A stretch of DNA of 6,756 nucleotides, from the NCBI GenBank assembly GCA_003023485.1, contig PXSG01000027.1:1-6756 (forward strand). Direction: 5' to 3'. The notes under the pieces are model-generated. The model was not told where the DNA came from. It worked only from the letters and a program-made list of their open reading frames with translations, and did not search any database. Shown here in pieces: positions 1-6,130 of the stretch. Both the position numbers and the translations under genes were made by a program. The stretch is from Halobacteriales archaeon SW_10_68_16 (GTDB lineage: Archaea; Halobacteriota; Halobacteria; Halobacteriales; Haloarculaceae). How positions within the stretch are numbered: position 1 is the first letter of the stretch; the number at the start of each line of letters is the position of its first letter.

Positions 1-16
1 CCGGTCATCACGGTTA

Positions 17-1639
17 TTGCTCGCCAGCAGCAAGGCCGGGTACGTGCCGTCCACCCCGCAGCAGTCGGCCGCCCGACTCGTCCCGACCCACGTCGAGTTC
101 GCGGTGTTCGTCTCGGGCGTGGCCAGCATGGGACTAGAGATCGTCGCCGGCCGCCAGCTCGCACCCGAGTTCGGGTCGAGTGTCTTCACCTGGGGGAGCG
201 TCATCGGCATCTTCCTCGCGGCGCTGACGCTGGGCTACTGGATCGCGGGCCGTCGCGCCGCTGCCGGCCGCGCCTCGACGGGCGCGCTCGCGGCCGTCCT
301 CGTCGGCGCGGCGCTGTACGTCGCCTTCCTCCTCGTGCTGGCCGAACCCTTCCTGGCGTACGTCGACGGACTGCCGGTCCCCCAGCGGTTCGCACCCATC
401 CTGCCGGTGACGGTCCTCTTTGGCCCCCCGACGGTCCTGCTGGGTTTCGTCAGTCCCTACGCCGCCGAACTGGTCGACGCCGAGAGCGCCGGCGACGCCT
501 CCGGGCGCGTCTACGCGCTGGGCACCGCCGGCTCCATCCTCGGGGCCTTCGCGACCACCTTCCTGCTGGTGCCCGCACTCGGCGTCGTCGGCATCGAACT
601 GGCCTACGGCCTCCTTTTGGTCGGGACGGCACTCGTGGTCGCGCCCCGGGACTCGGTCCAGACGGGCGCGGCCGTCCTCGTGGGCGTCGCGCTGGTCGGC
701 GCGTTCGCACTCGGCGGCGTCGGCGCGAGCGTCGGCGGCGAGACGCTCTACGAGACCGACACCGCCTACCAGCACCTCGCAGTCGTCGACAGCGGCGACA
801 CCCGGACGCTGTACCTCGACGGCGTCCCCCACAGCGCGATGTACGTAGACCGGCCCGACCGGTACGTCTTCGAGTACACCCGCTATTTTCACCTCTCGAT
901 GCTGGCCGTCGAGGACCCCGAGGCGGTCGACCGCGTGCTCTTCGTCGGCGGCGGGGGTTTCTCGGGCCCCAAGCGCTTCCTCGCCGAGTACGACGTCACC
1001 GTCGACGTCGTCGAGATCGACCCCGCCGTGGTCGACGCCGCAGAGACCTACTTGGGCGTCCGCGAGTCCGACCGCCTGAACGTCCACACGATGGACGGCC
1101 GGGAGTACCTCGCCGAGACCAACCACACCTACGACGTGGTAATCCTCGACGCCTACCGGGCCGACCGCGTGCCCTTCCACCTCACGACCGTCGAGTTCAT
1201 GGACCTCGTCTCCAGCCGTCTGGACGAGGACGGCGTCGTCGTAGCGAACGTCATCTCGGCACGCGAGGGGCCCCAGTCGCAGTTCTACCGCGCCCAGTAC
1301 CGCACGATGGACCGCGCCTTCCCGAACGTCTACAGCTTCCCGACCAGCGAGGCGGGCTCGCTGCAGAACATCGAACTCGTCGCCGCGAAGAGCCCGCGAA
1401 CCCTCTCCGAAGCGGCGTTCCGCGAGCGCAACCGCGAGCGCGACATCGGCATCGACCTCTCGGACGAGATCGGCCACTACCGGGGGTCGGTCCGCGCCGG
1501 CGACGCGCCGCTGTTGCGCGACGACCACGCGCCCGTCGACAGCCTGCTCGCCAGCCAGGTCGACATGCAGTACGTCGCCGAGCGCACCGACGGCAACACG
1601 ACCGTCACGGGGTCGCGGGCAGTCCGGGGTGCGGGCTGA
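17..1639 (+). CDS. Membrane-anchored spermidine-synthase-like protein (fused MFS-like/spermidine synthase)
   Basis: The N-terminal half is hydrophobic, with about seven likely membrane segments (near residues 25-45, 57-78, 90-115, 127-150, 165-188, 190-209, 215-235). The C-terminal half, from about residue 240, is a spermidine-synthase-type Rossmann domain: VLFVGGGG (307-314) is the nucleotide loop, VEIDP (332-336) the acidic end of strand 2, MDGREYL (359-365) and VVILDAY (374-380) the catalytic-face aspartates, and RDDHAPVDSLL (501-511) the usual family ending. The family transfers aminopropyl groups from decarboxylated SAM to polyamines; whether these membrane-fused members do so is not established, so the substrate is open. 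The start is uncertain: TTG at 17 is used, GTG at 44 is possible, and the frame is open to the window edge, so the gene may begin upstream. The 3' end converges on the glycerate kinase remnant. Confidence 0.85.
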   Translation: MLASSKAGYVPSTPQQSAARLVPTHVEFAVFVSGVASMGLEIVAGRQLAPEFGSSVFTWGSVIGIFLAALTLGYWIAGRRAAAGRASTGALAAVLVGAALYVAFLLVLAEPFLAYVDGLPVPQRFAPILPVTVLFGPPTVLLGFVSPYAAELVDAESAGDASGRVYALGTAGSILGAFATTFLLVPALGVVGIELAYGLLLVGTALVVAPRDSVQTGAAVLVGVALVGAFALGGVGASVGGETLYETDTAYQHLAVVDSGDTRTLYLDGVPHSAMYVDRPDRYVFEYTRYFHLSMLAVEDPEAVDRVLFVGGGGFSGPKRFLAEYDVTVDVVEIDPAVVDAAETYLGVRESDRLNVHTMDGREYLAETNHTYDVVILDAYRADRVPFHLTTVEFMDLVSSRLDEDGVVVANVISAREGPQSQFYRAQYRTMDRAFPNVYSFPTSEAGSLQNIELVAAKSPRTLSEAAFRERNRERDIGIDLSDEIGHYRGSVRAGDAPLLRDDHAPVDSLLASQVDMQYVAERTDGNTTVTGSRAVRGAG

Positions 1640-1642
1640 GCG

Positions 1643-1673
1643 GGCGGCGTCCTCCTCGACTCGTCTCGCCGCC
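1643..1673. other. GC-rich inverted repeat between convergent gene ends
   Basis: GGCGGCG (1643-1649) and CGCCGCC (1667-1673) are perfect 7-bp complementary arms around a 17-nt loop. The repeat lies just after the stop of the spermidine-synthase-like gene and just beyond the stop of the glycerate kinase remnant, where a transcript end would be expected for both strands. No T-tract follows, so it is not a convincing terminator, and GC-rich DNA produces such arms by chance. Confidence 0.25.
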
Positions 1674-1675
1674 GG

Positions 1676-1748
1676 CTACTCGACCAGCAGGACACGCAGG
1701 TCCATGACGTTCGTGCCGGCCCTCGGAGCGGTGGTTCGCCAGCGTGTC
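1676..1748 (-). pseudogene. 3' remnant of glycerate 2-kinase (MOFRL type)
   Basis: Read on the minus strand, 1717-1676 encodes GTNVMDLRVLLVE followed by TAG. This matches the C-terminal signature of MOFRL-family glycerate 2-kinases, which typically end in a GPTGTNVNDL-like motif plus a short hydrophobic strand. A complete enzyme has over 400 residues, but the dehydrogenase stop lies only about 50 nt upstream of this motif. One base out of phase and just upstream (1748-1731), the codons read DTLANH, weakly like the alanine/asparagine-rich helix that precedes the motif in the family, which would imply several deletions. The intact enzyme phosphorylates glycerate to 2-phosphoglycerate, which fits its position after a D-2-hydroxyacid (hydroxypyruvate-type) dehydrogenase. 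The GTN-to-stop core is well supported; the upstream part is a guess. The alternative is a chance reading frame. Confidence 0.55.
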
Positions 1749-1766
1749 CCGGCCTGTGGGCGGCGT

Positions 1767-2735
1767 TCACGAGGGGTCGACCTCGTTTCGCAGGTCCCCT
1801 CCCTCTGCCTCGCGGAGTCGCTCGACGTTCTCGGCGAGGATGTCGGCCAGTCGCGGCCAGTGTTCCGGCGAGTGCCCGGCGTTGTGGGGGGTGATGAGGA
1901 CGTTCTCGAAGCGCCAGAGGCGGTGGTCGGCGGGCAGCGGTTCGGGGTCGACGACATCCAGTGCCGCCCCGCGGATGGACTGGCGGTCGAGTGCGTCCGT
2001 CAGCGCCGCCGTGTCGACGACTTTCCCCCGGCCGACGTTGACGAGGACGGCCTCCGGGGGCAGCGTCTTGAAGGCCTCCTCGTCGAAGAGGCCCCGCGTG
2101 GTCTCGGTCAGCGGACACGCGAGGACGACGTACTCGCTGCGGGCCAGCGCGTCGTGGACCGCCCGCTCGTCGTAGCCGACCACCTCGTCGGCCGGCCCGC
2201 CCTTCTCCGGGGAGTGCCTGACGCCGACGGTATCGACGCCGAAGCCCGCGAACCGTTCGAGCGTCGCAGTGCCGATAGAGCCCATGCCGACGACGGTGAC
2301 GGTACTCCCCTGCAGTTCGTACCCCTGGAAGTGGCGCCACTCGCGGTTCCGTGTGCGGCGCCACCCCTCGTGGAGGCGGCGGGCAAAGGTGAGGACGAAG
2401 CCCAGCACTGTTTCGGCGATGTTGGGCGCGTGGATGCCGGCGGCGTTCGTCACGGTGACGTCCCGTTCCCGCAGGGCCTCCCAGGGGAGGTGTTCTGTCC
2501 CGGCCCACGAACAGGCGAACAGGCGCAGGTCCCCCGCACGGTCGAGGCGGTCCCCGTCGATGGACTCGCCGGTGACGACGTCGGCGTCGGCGACGTACTC
2601 GCGTTCCTCGTGGGGCGTCCGGGCGAGTCTGACGTCGCAGTCGGGCAGACGCTCGCGCAGCGCCGCCGCGTACTCGCGTGCGGGCAGTCCGTGTGTCGTC
2701 CCGCGCAGGACGACGATGGAGAGCGTGTCCGTCAC
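1767..2735 (-). CDS. D-2-hydroxyacid dehydrogenase (NAD(P)-dependent)
   Basis: A 322-residue cytoplasmic oxidoreductase of the D-isomer-specific 2-hydroxyacid dehydrogenase family, which interconverts 2-keto acids and D-2-hydroxy acids such as glyoxylate/glycolate or hydroxypyruvate/D-glycerate. The cofactor loop GMGSIG is at 150-155 of the central Rossmann domain. The catalytic triad is complete: Arg236 in VNVGRGKVVD, Glu265 in DVVDPEPLP, His284 in ITPHNAG. The catalytic domain is split around it (about 1-100 and 285-322), as usual. Start: GTG at 2735 gives MTDTLSIVV..., 7 nt after the deoC stop, with no clear Shine-Dalgarno site; longer readings run back through deoC in another frame and look unnatural. 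Likely cotranscribed with deoC. The glycerate kinase remnant immediately downstream suggests hydroxypyruvate/glycerate as the original substrate pair (inference). The family call is firm; the substrate is not. Confidence 0.9.
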   Translation of the reverse strand: MTDTLSIVVLRGTTHGLPAREYAAALRERLPDCDVRLARTPHEEREYVADADVVTGESIDGDRLDRAGDLRLFACSWAGTEHLPWEALRERDVTVTNAAGIHAPNIAETVLGFVLTFARRLHEGWRRTRNREWRHFQGYELQGSTVTVVGMGSIGTATLERFAGFGVDTVGVRHSPEKGGPADEVVGYDERAVHDALARSEYVVLACPLTETTRGLFDEEAFKTLPPEAVLVNVGRGKVVDTAALTDALDRQSIRGAALDVVDPEPLPADHRLWRFENVLITPHNAGHSPEHWPRLADILAENVERLREAEGGDLRNEVDPS

Positions 2736-2742
2736 GGTCGAC

Positions 2743-3402
2743 TCACTCGCCCGTCCCTTCGGCGTCCTCGCCGGTCGCCTCGCGGTACTCCCGGACGATG
2801 ACGTCGCCACTGGAGGCACCGATCCGCTCGGCGCCGGCCTCGAACATCGCACGGGCTTTCTCCCAGGAACCGACGCCGCCGCTGGCTTTCACGGGGAGGG
2901 ACTCGCTCATGACCTCGACGTCCGCGACGGTCGCGCCGCCCTCGGAGAACCCGGTCGCTGTCTTGACGAACGCGGCGTCGGCGTCGGCGGCCGCCCGCGA
3001 GGCCGTCCGGAGTTCCTCCTCCTCGAGTAGCGGCGCCTCGACGATGACCTTCACCGGGACCGGCACCGCCGCGACGACCTCCGCGATGTCCGCGCGATAG
3101 GCGTCGACGTCGCCGGCACGGAGGTACCCGACGTTCGCGACCACGTCGATCTCGTCGGCGCCGTCGTCCCAGGCGGCCTCGGCTTCAGCACACTTCGTCT
3201 CGGTCGTGTGCTGGCCGTGTGGAAACCCCACGACCGTGACGACGTCGACGTTCGCGTACGCGACGGCGTCGGCCACGTAGCAGGGGGGGATGCAGGCACG
3301 CATCCCCTCCCTGAGTGCGTCGTCGAGGACCGCCGTCACGTCCGCCCAGGTCGTCGTCGGGCCGAGCACGGTGTGTTCGATGCGCGAGGGGACGTCGTTC
3401 AT
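2743..3402 (-). CDS. deoC: Deoxyribose-phosphate aldolase
   Basis: A 219-residue class I aldolase that splits 2-deoxyribose-5-phosphate into glyceraldehyde-3-phosphate and acetaldehyde, the last step of deoxynucleoside catabolism. The expected TIM-barrel landmarks appear in order: RIEHTVLGP near the N-terminus (7-15), [11 protein letters not shown] (82-92) with the conserved aspartate at 86, FVKTATGFS (145-153) with Schiff-base Lys147, and LPVKASGGV (169-177) with the second catalytic lysine, Lys172. The length is typical. ATG at 3402 was chosen because [14 protein letters not shown] is the usual family beginning and because a TATA-like box lies about 28 nt upstream, as expected for a leaderless transcript; an in-frame ATG at 3426 falls inside that box region. 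It is divergent from DUF63 and udp and leads an operon with the downstream dehydrogenase (7-nt gap). Confidence 0.95.
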   Translation of the reverse strand: MNDVPSRIEHTVLGPTTTWADVTAVLDDALREGMRACIPPCYVADAVAYANVDVVTVVGFPHGQHTTETKCAEAEAAWDDGADEIDVVANVGYLRAGDVDAYRADIAEVVAAVPVPVKVIVEAPLLEEEELRTASRAAADADAAFVKTATGFSEGGATVADVEVMSESLPVKASGGVGSWEKARAMFEAGAERIGASSGDVIVREYREATGEDAEGTGE

Positions 3403-3426
3403 GGCCGCCGCTACGTCGGGGGCCAT

Positions 3427-3434
3427 CAAAATTC
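3427..3434 (-). promoter_or_regulatory. Putative TATA-like box of deoC
   Basis: Minus-strand GAATTTTG ends 24 nt before the A of the deoC ATG at 3402, the position expected for a haloarchaeal TATA box driving a leaderless mRNA. It is one of very few AT-rich patches in the area. The same octamer occurs upstream of udp at 4396-4403. Confidence 0.5.
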
Positions 3435-3498
3435 CCGGGGGCATCCTTCGCGGCGAGCGCAGACGGCACGAGTCACAAGAGGTATCACGGCGCGTGCT

Positions 3499-3505
3499 GG
3501 AGGGG
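3499..3505 (+). promoter_or_regulatory. Strong Shine-Dalgarno site for the DUF63 gene
   Basis: GGAGGGG lies 5 nt before ATG at 3511 and is a good match to the anti-Shine-Dalgarno end of 16S rRNA. It decides the start of the DUF63 gene and implies a leadered transcript, unlike neighbouring deoC, udp and the SDR gene, which look leaderless. Confidence 0.65.
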
Positions 3506-3510
3506 TCGGC

Positions 3511-4377
3511 ATGGTGGTCCCCTTCGAGGGGTTCGTCGTCCCGTCGCCGGCCCACCTGGCGGTCCTGGCGGCCGGAACCCTCGCTGTCGCCGCGGCGCTG
3601 TCCTTCCGCCGGCCGCCGGTCTCGGACGCGGTGGTGCTCGCCTTCGCGCCGTGGATGGTGGCCGGCGCCGCGTTCCACGTCCTCTACCAGGTCGGCCGTC
3701 AGCCGGGAGTCGGCGTCTATCCCCCCTCCCTGGAGCCCTTCTTCTCCGCACCCGCCGTCTACCTGACCACTTTCGTGCTCATGGGAGCTGTCTGGGTCGT
3801 GGCCACGGTGGTCGCGGACGGGAACGGATCGAACCCCTCCTCTAGCAACACGGTCCCGCGGTACCTCGGTGGCGTGGGGGTCGTCATCGTGCTCGTGCTG
3901 TTCGGCCTCGTGGTCCGGCAGGGCCAGGCCGCAAGCGCCACGCTCAGACCGGTCTTTCCGGCCGTCGGGCTCCTGGTCTCGCTCGTGCTGACGGGTCTGC
4001 TCTCGGTGGCCATCGACCGCTGGCGGCCGGCCGTCCTCGCGGAGACGGGCGACGCTGGCGTCCTCGTGTTGTTCGCGCACGTCTTCGACGGCGTCACCAC
4101 CACCATCGGCGTCGACGTCCTCGGCACCGGCGAGCGATCGGCCCTGCCCGCGCGCATCATGGACCTCGCCGGCGCGTTGCCGACCGCCCAGTACGTCGGG
4201 ACCGGGTGGCTGTTCGTCGTCGTGAAAATCGCCGTCGCGACGGCTGTCCTCGCGTTCTTCGTTGATTTCGTCCGCGAGGAACCGGCCCGGGCGTACCTCC
4301 TGCTCGCCGTGGTCGCTGCCGTCGGCCTCGGCCCTGGCGCGAACAATTTCCTCCTGTTCCTGCTCGGTGGCGGGTGA
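3511..4377 (+). CDS. DUF63 family multi-pass membrane protein
   Basis: A 288-residue, very hydrophobic protein with about eight likely membrane segments (near 12-31, 38-61, 78-102, 118-136, 147-166, 180-200, 232-252, 259-285). Family features include [15 protein letters not shown] (188-202), [14 protein letters not shown] in the second loop (71-84) and the C-terminal GLGPG (272-276), all in the places I associate with archaeal DUF63 proteins. No function is known for the family, and no catalytic motif of a known enzyme or transporter is visible. The start is ATG 3511 with a GGAGGGG ribosome-binding site; the frame stays open far upstream over antisense deoC, but that part is not coding-like. 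It sits between divergent deoC and udp, 49 nt upstream of udp. A role linked to nucleosides or pentose phosphates, such as uptake, is only an inference from position. Confidence 0.85.
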   Translation: MVVPFEGFVVPSPAHLAVLAAGTLAVAAALSFRRPPVSDAVVLAFAPWMVAGAAFHVLYQVGRQPGVGVYPPSLEPFFSAPAVYLTTFVLMGAVWVVATVVADGNGSNPSSSNTVPRYLGGVGVVIVLVLFGLVVRQGQAASATLRPVFPAVGLLVSLVLTGLLSVAIDRWRPAVLAETGDAGVLVLFAHVFDGVTTTIGVDVLGTGERSALPARIMDLAGALPTAQYVGTGWLFVVVKIAVATAVLAFFVDFVREEPARAYLLLAVVAAVGLGPGANNFLLFLLGGG

Positions 4378-4395
4378 GCCCTCCGGAGAACGCCC

Positions 4396-4403
4396 GAATT
4401 TTG
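4396..4403 (+). promoter_or_regulatory. Putative TATA-like box of udp
   Basis: GAATTTTG ends 23 nt before the A of ATG 4427, fitting a leaderless start. It gives udp its own promoter in the 49-nt gap after DUF63, so udp need not depend on DUF63 read-through. The octamer is identical to the one at the deoC promoter. Confidence 0.5.
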
Positions 4404-4426
4404 TACTCGCCCCGCCAACGGCGGCC

Positions 4427-5118
4427 ATGGCGAAACAACCCCACCTGCTGGTCGAACCCGGCGACCTGGCGGACGTCGCTCTCGTGCCCGGCGATCCGGG
4501 CCGCGTCGACCGCATCGCCGGTCACTGCGACGACGCCACTACCGTCGCACAGAACCGCGAGTACAAGCTGGTCAACGCCACCTACGAGGACCGAGACCTC
4601 ACGGTCTGCTCGACGGGCATCGGCGCGCCGTCGGCAGCCATCGCCGCCGAGGAGTTGTACGCCGTCGGCGTCGAGACGCTGCTCCGCGTCGGCACGACCG
4701 GCGCGCTCCAGCGGGGCATCGAGATCGGCGACATGGTCGTCGCCACCGGCGCGGCCAAGGACGAGGGGACCACCAAGCGGTACGAATCCGTGACGGTCCC
4801 GGCCGTGCCCGACTACGAGGTGCTGTCGGCGCTCGTTGACGCCCGATCGCCACGGACGACGCCTTCTACGCCGAGACCGACGAGTACGTCGCCGCCTGGG
4901 AGGACGCGGGCCTGCTCGCCGTCGAGATGGAGGCCGCCGCGCTGTTCACGCTCGCGCGCCGGAAGGGCATTGCCGCCGGCGCAATCTGCACCGTCGACGG
5001 CAATCTCGTCGAGGGGACCCAGAAGGGTGAGACCGACGACGAGGAACTCCCCGAGAAGGCCAAAAACAACGTCGACCGCGCCATCCGCATCTCGCTCGAC
5101 GCCGTGACAAGACTCTGA
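4427..5118 (+). pseudogene. udp: Uridine phosphorylase, disrupted by an internal deletion/frameshift
   Basis: The intact enzyme (nucleoside phosphorylase family I) converts uridine or deoxyuridine plus phosphate to uracil and (deoxy)ribose-1-phosphate. The first 138 codons (4427-4840) read cleanly: [13 protein letters not shown] start, [13 protein letters not shown] phosphate-loop region, STGIGAPSAAIA, RVGTTGAL, and RYESVTVPAVPDYEVLSALVD. The frame then becomes arginine/proline/serine nonsense. The true continuation is one frame over from 4843: PIATDDAFYAETDEYV, VEMEAAALF, GAICTVDGNLVEG, and a normal C-terminus stopping at 5116-5118. That second frame has a TGA at 4837-4839, so no single product spans both. 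The parts sum to about 229 residues, whereas haloarchaeal relatives, as I recall them, have about 240 with roughly eleven residues between VDA and GPI. The loss is therefore about 34 nt, not a single-base slip. The missing strand precedes the substrate-binding FY segment, so activity is unlikely. A genuine mutation and an assembly error both remain possible. Confidence 0.85.
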
Positions 5119-5143
5119 GACGCCTCGTCCGCGGTAGCGTCGC

Positions 5144-5932
5144 CTACAGTCCGCCCCCGCCGTCGACGGGGACGGTCGCGCCGTTGACGAAACTGGCGTG
5201 CTCGCTGGCGAGGAAGGTCACCAGTTTCCCCAGGTCCAGCGGGTCGCCCGGCTCCTCGTAGGGGTTCCCCTGGAGTGTGGCAGCCCACGCCTCGTCGGGG
5301 TCCTCGTACCGGCCCGCCCGGACTTCCTCGACGAGCATCCCCTCCAGATCCTCGGTCTCGTGTGGGCCGGGCACCACGGCGTTGACCCGGATGGCCGGCG
5401 CGAGCGTCCGTGCCTGCGTCTCGGTGACGCCCTGGACCGCCCGGCTGAAGGCACTCGCGACGGCGAACTCCTCGGCCAGCGCCGGGATAGCGGGGTTGGT
5501 GACGTTGACGACCGACCCGCAGTCGGAGGCTTCGAGTTCGTCCCGGGCCTCGCGCATCGCCCAGACGGCGCTCATGAACAGGCGGTCGAACCCCCGGAAC
5601 CAGTCCTCGTCGGCCACGTCGAGTGCGCCGACGGCCTCCAGCGGTCGGGGGCCGGTGACGAGGTGGTCGATCCGGCCGTACTGTTCGACGGTCCGCTCGA
5701 CCAGCGCCGCCACGTGCTCGGGGTCGCGGATGTCCACCTCCAGCCCGAAGATCCCGCCGTCGCCCAGCGCGTGCAGGCGGTCGCTGGCGTACGCGAGGTC
5801 GTCCATGTTTGGGGCCGCCAGCGCCACCTTCGCGCCCTGCCGGGAGAACGCCTCCGCGCAGGCGTGTCCCAGCCCCGTCGCGCTGCCCGTGACAAGCGCC
5901 ACGTTGCCGTCGAGTCCGAGGTCGATGTCCAT
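5144..5932 (-). CDS. Divergent short-chain dehydrogenase/reductase-like protein lacking the catalytic tetrad
   Basis: A 262-residue SDR-fold protein. Cofactor loop TGSATGLG (15-22), the VDIRD acidic strand (66-70), RVNAVVPGP (182-190) and the C-terminal FVNGATVPVDGGGG (248-261) are all classical SDR features. The active site is not: the usual NNAG is LVTGPRP (91-97), the serine strand reads VVNVTNPA (141-148), and the YxxxK position reads ASAFS (159-163), so the catalytic Tyr and Lys are both gone. SDR subgroups related to beta-ketoacyl-ACP reductases without a perfect tetrad are known, and this resembles them. It may bind NAD(P) without normal reductase chemistry (inference). ATG 5932 is favoured over longer readings because MDIDLGLDGNVALVTG is the usual beginning and GTTTTAGG lies about 26 nt upstream. 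The 3' end converges on udp with a 25-nt gap. Confidence 0.85.
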   Translation of the reverse strand: MDIDLGLDGNVALVTGSATGLGHACAEAFSRQGAKVALAAPNMDDLAYASDRLHALGDGGIFGLEVDIRDPEHVAALVERTVEQYGRIDHLVTGPRPLEAVGALDVADEDWFRGFDRLFMSAVWAMREARDELEASDCGSVVNVTNPAIPALAEEFAVASAFSRAVQGVTETQARTLAPAIRVNAVVPGPHETEDLEGMLVEEVRAGRYEDPDEAWAATLQGNPYEEPGDPLDLGKLVTFLASEHASFVNGATVPVDGGGGL

Positions 5933-5953
5933 ACCGACCGTCCGGCAAGCAGG

Positions 5954-5961
5954 CCTAAAAC
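5954..5961 (-). promoter_or_regulatory. Putative TATA-like box of the SDR gene
   Basis: Minus-strand GTTTTAGG is centred about 26 nt before ATG 5932, as expected for a leaderless haloarchaeal transcript. It is the only AT-rich patch close to that start. Confidence 0.45.
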
Positions 5962-6023
5962 GTTCATGCACGCAGCGCTCCCGGTCGGTTCCGGTCGTCG
6001 TCCGCGTGCCGAGGAACACAACA

Positions 6024-6062
6024 CATCAATATCTCATACTTTTGTGCGTAGTAACTATTATG
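6024..6062 (+). promoter_or_regulatory. AT-rich probable promoter region of the SnoaL-like gene
   Basis: This is the most AT-rich stretch of the 5933-6130 intergenic region. It offers several TATA-like candidates on the plus strand: AATATCT near 6029, ATACTTTT near 6035 and TAACTATTA near 6052. Any of them would start transcription between about 6055 and 6085, leaving an untranslated leader of roughly 45-75 nt before ATG 6131. Which one is used cannot be told by eye. Confidence 0.35.
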
Positions 6063-6078
6063 GGCAATCCCGGCGAAG

Positions 6079-6108
6079 CCAGACTGGAACGTCCAGCCCC
6101 AGAGCTGG
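6079..6108 (+). other. Overlapping hairpins in the SnoaL-gene leader
   Basis: Alternating CCAG/CTGG segments at 6079-6082, 6084-6087, 6093-6096 and 6105-6108 allow mutually exclusive stems: CTGGA (6084-6088) with TCCAG (6092-6096) around a 3-nt loop, or CCAGC (6093-6097) with GCTGG (6104-6108) around a 6-nt loop. The arms are short, so this may be coincidence. Confidence 0.3.
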
Positions 6109-6130
6109 TGCGTCACCTCCTACCACAACA

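Noticed and set aside
134..1528. Long open frame antisense to the spermidine-synthase-like gene
   Set aside because: It is rich in Arg, Gly, Asp and Val with no motif or domain order, and it lies opposite a clear gene. GC-biased third positions keep antisense frames open in haloarchaea.
1629..2801. Plus-strand open frame antisense to the D-2-hydroxyacid dehydrogenase
   Set aside because: The minus-strand gene has a complete catalytic triad and cofactor motif; the plus-strand translation has no recognisable features.
3427..4515. Upstream extension of the deoC frame to about 590 residues
   Set aside because: The extra part is antisense to the DUF63 gene and has the charged, low-complexity look of a shadow. 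The family start and TATA-like box both fit ATG 3402.
4843..5107. Continuation of the udp start frame as a real Arg/Pro/Ser-rich C-terminus
   Set aside because: The other frame over the same bases encodes recognisable uridine phosphorylase sequence to a normal end, so this is out-of-frame translation.
6061..6125. tRNA- or rRNA-end-like stretch with CCAG/CTGG stems and TCACCTCCT
   Set aside because: No anticodon or T-arm consensus and no acceptor stem pairing; only nine bases match the 16S 3' end.
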